A stretch of DNA of 64,000 nucleotides from Rufibacter roseolus (lineage in GTDB: Bacteria > Bacteroidota > Bacteroidia > Cytophagales > Hymenobacteraceae). Location of the stretch: NCBI RefSeq assembly GCF_017916365.1, contig NZ_JAFMSU010000001.1, positions 1,054,001 to 1,118,000 of the forward strand, written 5' to 3'. The notes below the pieces were generated by a model. It had not been told where the DNA came from. It did no database searches and saw nothing but the letters and a program-made list of their open reading frames with translations. Below, one piece after another: positions 60,905-64,000 of the stretch. Position 1 is the stretch's first letter. Every line of letters starts with the position of its first letter. The position numbers were made by a program, and so were the translations under genes.

Positions 60905-62272
60905 CTACACCACGTATGATAACCGGAACTCCGGAATCTCAATGTTCCCGTAGCCCAGCTCCGATAGATCTTCCTTTAGTTGGTTCATCACAGATTTCTC
61001 ACCGTGCACCAAAAAGATGCGCTGAATTTTCTCTTTATCCTGGCAGTGGAGGAACTTGGCGATGTCACCGTAATCGGCGTGAGCGCTGTACTCCTTCATG
61101 ATCATCATCTCAGCTTTCACTTCCACCTCATCGCCCATGATGTAGACTTTCTCGGCGCCGTTCATCAGTTTGCCGCCCAGCGTGGAAGGCTCACAGTAAC
61201 CAGTGATGAGCACGGCACTGTTGGGATCGGAGAGGTTGGTTTTGAGGTGGTGTTGAATGCGGCCGGCCTCCATCATGCCTGAGGAGGAGATGATTACGCA
61301 CGGCTCGTCAATCTTGTTCAACTCTTTGGAATCGTCTACCTCGGTGATGTAGGTAAGCTGCGGAAACCCGAACGGATCTGGGTCGTCTTTGAGGTATTCC
61401 TGCATGGTGTCGCGGAAGTACTGCGGATTGTCGCGCATGATATCGGTGGCGTACACCGAGAGCGGACTGTCTACAAACACTTTCACATCGGGTAGGCGAC
61501 CTTCTTCGGCCAGGTAGTTCAAAGAGTAAATGAGTTCCTGCGTACGCCCTATGCTGAAGGCCGGGATGAGGAGTTTGCCCTGGCGCTCCACGCAGACTTC
61601 CTGTACAATCTTCTGCAGGCGCTCCTCGGTGTTCTCCAGGCTGTCATGCACGCGGTTGCCGTAGGTAGACTCACAGATGATGATCTCAGCCTGCGGAAAC
61701 GCCTGAGGTGGGTTCAGAATCCGGTTGGCAAACCGCCCGATGTCGCCGCTGAAGCAGAGGGTGCGCTCTTTGCCATCGTCCTGCAATCTGAGGTTGATGG
61801 CGGCGCTGCCCAGCACGTGACCGGTATCAGTGAAGAGCAGCTCAATGTCCTCGTCAATCTGGTAAGGTTCGTCATAGGGCACGGTCACGAACTGCTGCAG
61901 GGCCTGCTCGGCGTCTTCCTCAGTATAGAGCGGTGTCGTGTTACCGTTTCCGTTGCTGCCCTGAATACGGGCGCTGTCCATGAGCAAAAGCTTGCAGAGT
62001 TCCAGGGTGGGCGGCGTGGCATAAATAGGACCGGTATAGCCCTCGCGCACGAGCAGCGGAATCAATCCGGAGTGGTCTATATGGGCGTGCGAGAGGATGA
62101 GGCAGGTGAGGTTCTCAGGCTCGAAGTCAAAGGAGCGGTTCCGTTCCTCGGTCTTGTCGCCCATGCCCTGGGTCAGGCCGCAATCCAGCAAAATGCGTTT
62201 GCCATTCTCTAAAGTAACCAGGTGCTTGCTGCCGGTCACGGTCTGGGCCGCCCCGTAAAAAGATATCGTCAT
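60905..62272 (-). CDS. Beta-CASP metallo-beta-lactamase-fold RNase (RNA-processing type)
   Basis: A 455-residue hydrolase of the CPSF73/Ysh1-like beta-CASP group. The metal motif is LILSHAHIDHSGLIPLL (HxHxDH) near residue 60, preceded by LLDCGLTQG; further ligands include GHVLGSAAINL and the C-terminal EYSAHADYGDI. The beta-CASP insert lies at ~200-380 (ISSSGMMEAGRIQHHLK). Such enzymes cut RNA and are often annotated only as MBL-fold metallohydrolase. It lacks the C-terminal dimerisation domain of RNase J. It stands alone; a P1 palindrome is close to each end. Confidence 0.9.
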   Translation of the reverse strand: MTISFYGAAQTVTGSKHLVTLENGKRILLDCGLTQGMGDKTEERNRSFDFEPENLTCLILSHAHIDHSGLIPLLVREGYTGPIYATPPTLELCKLLLMDSARIQGSNGNGNTTPLYTEEDAEQALQQFVTVPYDEPYQIDEDIELLFTDTGHVLGSAAINLRLQDDGKERTLCFSGDIGRFANRILNPPQAFPQAEIIICESTYGNRVHDSLENTEERLQKIVQEVCVERQGKLLIPAFSIGRTQELIYSLNYLAEEGRLPDVKVFVDSPLSVYATDIMRDNPQYFRDTMQEYLKDDPDPFGFPQLTYITEVDDSKELNKIDEPCVIISSSGMMEAGRIQHHLKTNLSDPNSAVLITGYCEPSTLGGKLMNGAEKVYIMGDEVEVKAEMMIMKEYSAHADYGDIAKFLHCQDKEKIQRIFLVHGEKSVMNQLKEDLSELGYGNIEIPEFRLSYVV

Positions 62273-62330
62273 AGGAGTAAGTCTGAATAGGTGGGGATTG
62301 TACGGGCGGTAGCCTATTCAGATGCGTGAA

Positions 62331-62372
62331 AAACCGTTTTGGGCCTGTTTTCTTTCAAATGAGCCAAAAACG
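62331..62372. repeat. P1 dispersed palindrome
   Basis: AAACCGTTTTGGGCCTGTTT then TCTTTCAAATGAGCCAAAAACG; upstream of the beta-CASP gene. Confidence 0.6.
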
Positions 62373-62422
62373 ACTTTGTGCTACCCTGCGCCAGGAAGCC
62401 ATTATGCTTATACCAAGCTAAA

Positions 62423-62463
62423 AGACCTCGTAGCGTCCGGAGGACCTGCGAGCGTCTGTGCCA
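62423..62463 (-). repeat. R2 dispersed repeat, inverted partial copy
   Basis: Minus strand begins GGCACAGACGCTCGCAGGTC. It matches the first third of the 9464 copy and is again followed by the CTCACAGG hairpin. Confidence 0.65.
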
Positions 62464-62483
62464 ACTACCTCTCTTTAAATGAA

Positions 62484-62518
62484 AAGATCTCACAGGTTTT
62501 TGAAACCTGTGAGATCTT
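62484..62518 (-). terminator. Terminator of the galK-galT operon
   Basis: AAGATCTCACAGGTTT / AAACCTGTGAGATCTT stem around a TTG loop. It is a near-copy of the rimO terminator hairpin (9410). Confidence 0.65.
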
Positions 62519-62526
62519 CGTCTTAT

Positions 62527-62562
62527 GTTTTCGGGCTGATTTCTTTTAAACAGCCTAGAAAT
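62527..62562. repeat. P1 dispersed palindrome
   Basis: GTTTTCGGGCTGATTTCTTT then TAAACAGCCTAGAAAT; 4 bases beyond the galT stop codon. Confidence 0.6.
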
Positions 62563-62565
62563 AGC

Positions 62566-63588
62566 CTACAGCAGGGTCCTGAGTCTTTCGGCGGCGCTCT
62601 CGGGGGTGATGTCGCGCTGGGGCTCGGCCATGAGCTCGTAGCCGACCATGAACTTCTTCACCGAGGCCGAGCGCAGCAGCGGCGGGTAGAAGTGCATGTG
62701 CAGGTGCCAGCCGGGGTAGTCCCTGCCGTCGGTCGGCGCCTGGTGGAGGCCGGCCGAGTACGGGAACGAGGTCTGGAACAGCCGGTCGTACACTGAGGAG
62801 AGGCGCTTCATGATGTCGGCGTAGGCGAGCTTCTCTTCCTCGGTGATCTCACCCAAGTGCCCGAAGTGCCTTCTGGGGATGACGATGGTCTCGAAGGGCC
62901 ACACCGCCCAGAAGGGCACCAGCGCCACGAAGTACCCGTTCTCCGCCACGATGCGGGTGTTCTCCTCCAGTTCCAAGGCGAGGTAGTCAGAGAGGAGGCT
63001 GCGGCCATTCTCTGAAAAGTAGCGCTCCTGCTGCACGGTCTCCTTCGCCGGGTCGCCGGGCACGGAGCTCTGCGCCCAGATCTGCCCGTGCGGGTGGGGG
63101 TTGCTGCTGCCCATCACGCTTCCCTTGTTCTCGAAGATCTGCACGTAGCTGATCTCCTCCATGGCGCCCAGCTCCAGGTACTGCGCCTGCCACAGGTCCA
63201 CGACTTTTTTGATCTCGGTCGTCTCCATGTCCGAGAGGGTCAGGTCGTGGCGGGGCGAGAAGCAGATGACCTTGCAGATGCCCCGCTCGCTCTCCGCCCG
63301 CAGCAGGCCCTTGGAAAAGGAGCCAGCGGGCGTCTCGGCCTGCAGGGCGGCGAAGTCGTTCGTGAAGACGAAGGTGGAGGGGTAGTCTGGGTTGGTCTCG
63401 CCGTTGGCGCGCACGTTGCCCGGGCACAGGTAGCAGGTGGGGTCGTAGGCGGGGCGGGTGTCCTGCTCGGTAGACTCCTGCTGGCCCTGCCAGGGGCGCT
63501 TGGAGCGGTGCGGCGAGACCAGCACCCACTCCCCCAAAAGCGGGTTGAAGCGGCGGTGCGAGTGCTCGGTGATATCAAATGAATTCAT
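62566..63588 (-). CDS. galT: Galactose-1-phosphate uridylyltransferase
   Basis: Swaps UMP between UDP-glucose and galactose-1-phosphate in the Leloir pathway. It has 340 residues. The active-site motif is [15 protein letters not shown] at 165-169 with H167 as the expected nucleophile. Zinc-type residues include C52 and C55 (TCYLCPGN), and [10 protein letters not shown] lies near the end. The gene is strikingly GC-rich (third codon positions mostly G or C) compared with galK upstream and everything downstream, which points to transfer or replacement of this one gene. galK ends 35 bases upstream, so the two form an operon. Confidence 0.95.
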   Translation of the reverse strand: MNSFDITEHSHRRFNPLLGEWVLVSPHRSKRPWQGQQESTEQDTRPAYDPTCYLCPGNVRANGETNPDYPSTFVFTNDFAALQAETPAGSFSKGLLRAESERGICKVICFSPRHDLTLSDMETTEIKKVVDLWQAQYLELGAMEEISYVQIFENKGSVMGSSNPHPHGQIWAQSSVPGDPAKETVQQERYFSENGRSLLSDYLALELEENTRIVAENGYFVALVPFWAVWPFETIVIPRRHFGHLGEITEEEKLAYADIMKRLSSVYDRLFQTSFPYSAGLHQAPTDGRDYPGWHLHMHFYPPLLRSASVKKFMVGYELMAEPQRDITPESAAERLRTLL

Positions 63589-63622
63589 AGTCTATTCTGT
63601 ATTGGAATGGGAAACGTAGGGC

Positions 63623-64000
63623 CTAGCGCTTGGAGAAATCAATCGGGACCAGGCTGCTGCCGTCCACAATCTCGGCCACGTAAGTCTTTAGCGTGATGTT
63701 GTACTGTTGTTGGTAAGCCTCGGTCATCTGGCGGGTGAACTCATCCAAATTATCCAGTCTCACCAGGTTGATGGTGCAGCCCCCAAAACCACCGCCCATC
63801 ATACGGGCACCCAGCACCGCGTCAGATTCCCGGGCGCGGTCGGCCAGGAAGTCCAGTTCGGGGCAGCTTACTTCATAGTCATGTTGCAGGCCCTGGTGCG
63901 AGGCGAACATTTTCTGCCCGAAAGCCACCAGGTCGCCGCGCTCCAGGTCCTCGCAGGCGTCTTCCACGCGCAGGTTTTCCTGCACCACGTACCGGCAACG
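63623..64000 (-). CDS. galK: Galactokinase, C-terminal part (5' end outside window)
   Basis: Phosphorylates galactose at C1, the step before GalT. Only the last ~125 residues are inside the window, beginning RCRYVVQENLRVEDACEDL, and the frame stays open to the window edge. The GHMP-kinase C-terminal motif is VLGARMMGGGFGGCTINLV, followed by DSSLVP-type ends (VAEIVDGSSLVPIDFSKR). Base composition is like the rest of the chromosome, in contrast to galT. It is the upstream gene of a galK-galT operon. Confidence 0.93.
   Translation of the reverse strand, partial: RCRYVVQENLRVEDACEDLERGDLVAFGQKMFASHQGLQHDYEVSCPELDFLADRARESDAVLGARMMGGGFGGCTINLVRLDNLDEFTRQMTEAYQQQYNITLKTYVAEIVDGSSLVPIDFSKR

Overview
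The window is chromosomal DNA of a Bacteroidota bacterium, most likely order Cytophagales, family Hymenobacteraceae (Rufibacter/Pontibacter-like; the genus is a guess). Seen evidence: type IX secretion (T9SS) C-terminal sorting domains on several proteins, a SusC/SusD pair, TAnnTTTG-type -7 promoter boxes with little Shine-Dalgarno signal, the rpmG-DUF4295-ftsY cluster, rpmB next to a DUF5522 gene, a bacillithiol enzyme (BshC), and folP-cdaA beside DUF1599-DoxX. Gene density is ordinary. I found no tRNA, rRNA, CRISPR array, prophage or intact insertion sequence.

Layout. 1-6.7 kb: tail of a secreted propeller protein, then hemB and an ornithine aminotransferase (both -), DUF5522, rpmB, an exported Xaa-Pro aminopeptidase, rpmG and DUF4295. 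6.7-14.3 kb: ftsY, rimO, bshC and 5-formyl-THF cyclo-ligase, a secreted PQQ-type sugar dehydrogenase (-) and an exported unknown. 14.6-19.3 kb: a SusC/SusD outer-membrane uptake pair with no enzyme genes beside it. 19.4-31.2 kb, all (-): AHSA1-like protein, lipoproteins, a DPP4-type S9 peptidase, mnmD-like methyltransferase, YihY/BrkB, DUF4403, a thioredoxin-like protein, DUF3891 and threonine dehydrogenase. 31.4-33.5 kb (+): alpha/beta hydrolase and kbl; tdh and kbl together convert threonine to glycine. 33.5-34.8 kb: a decayed gene with three in-frame stops.

34.8-35.9 kb holds the most unusual signal. A NYN-ribonuclease/cold-shock-domain fusion gene is followed, starting at its stop codon, by four small stem-loops at an exact 37-nt period. 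All four have the same loop, CTGACTA, while the stems change with compensation, and a terminator follows. This looks like an undescribed structured RNA, possibly a binding array for the protein encoded just upstream.

36-49 kb: erythromycin-esterase-like lipoprotein, DnaQ-like exonuclease, FAD oxidoreductase, a solitary SF2 helicase with predicted membrane segments, a beta-lactamase-like hydrolase, cdaA-folP, DUF1599-DoxX, aroK and a fatty-acid hydroxylase. 49-58.5 kb is AT-rich and surface-related: a subtilase and two large MBG/YDG-repeat T9SS proteins. 58.9-64 kb: SulP transporter, a beta-CASP nuclease, and the galK-galT operon, with galT strikingly GC-rich.

A second layer lies across the intergenic DNA: more than 20 copies of a short imperfect palindrome (called P1 here; roughly GGGCTGTTTTCTGAAAA then CAGGCC), usually within tens of bases of a stop or start codon. 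A second palindrome family (P2) has co-varying arms, and a composite repeat of about 120 bp (R2) is also present.
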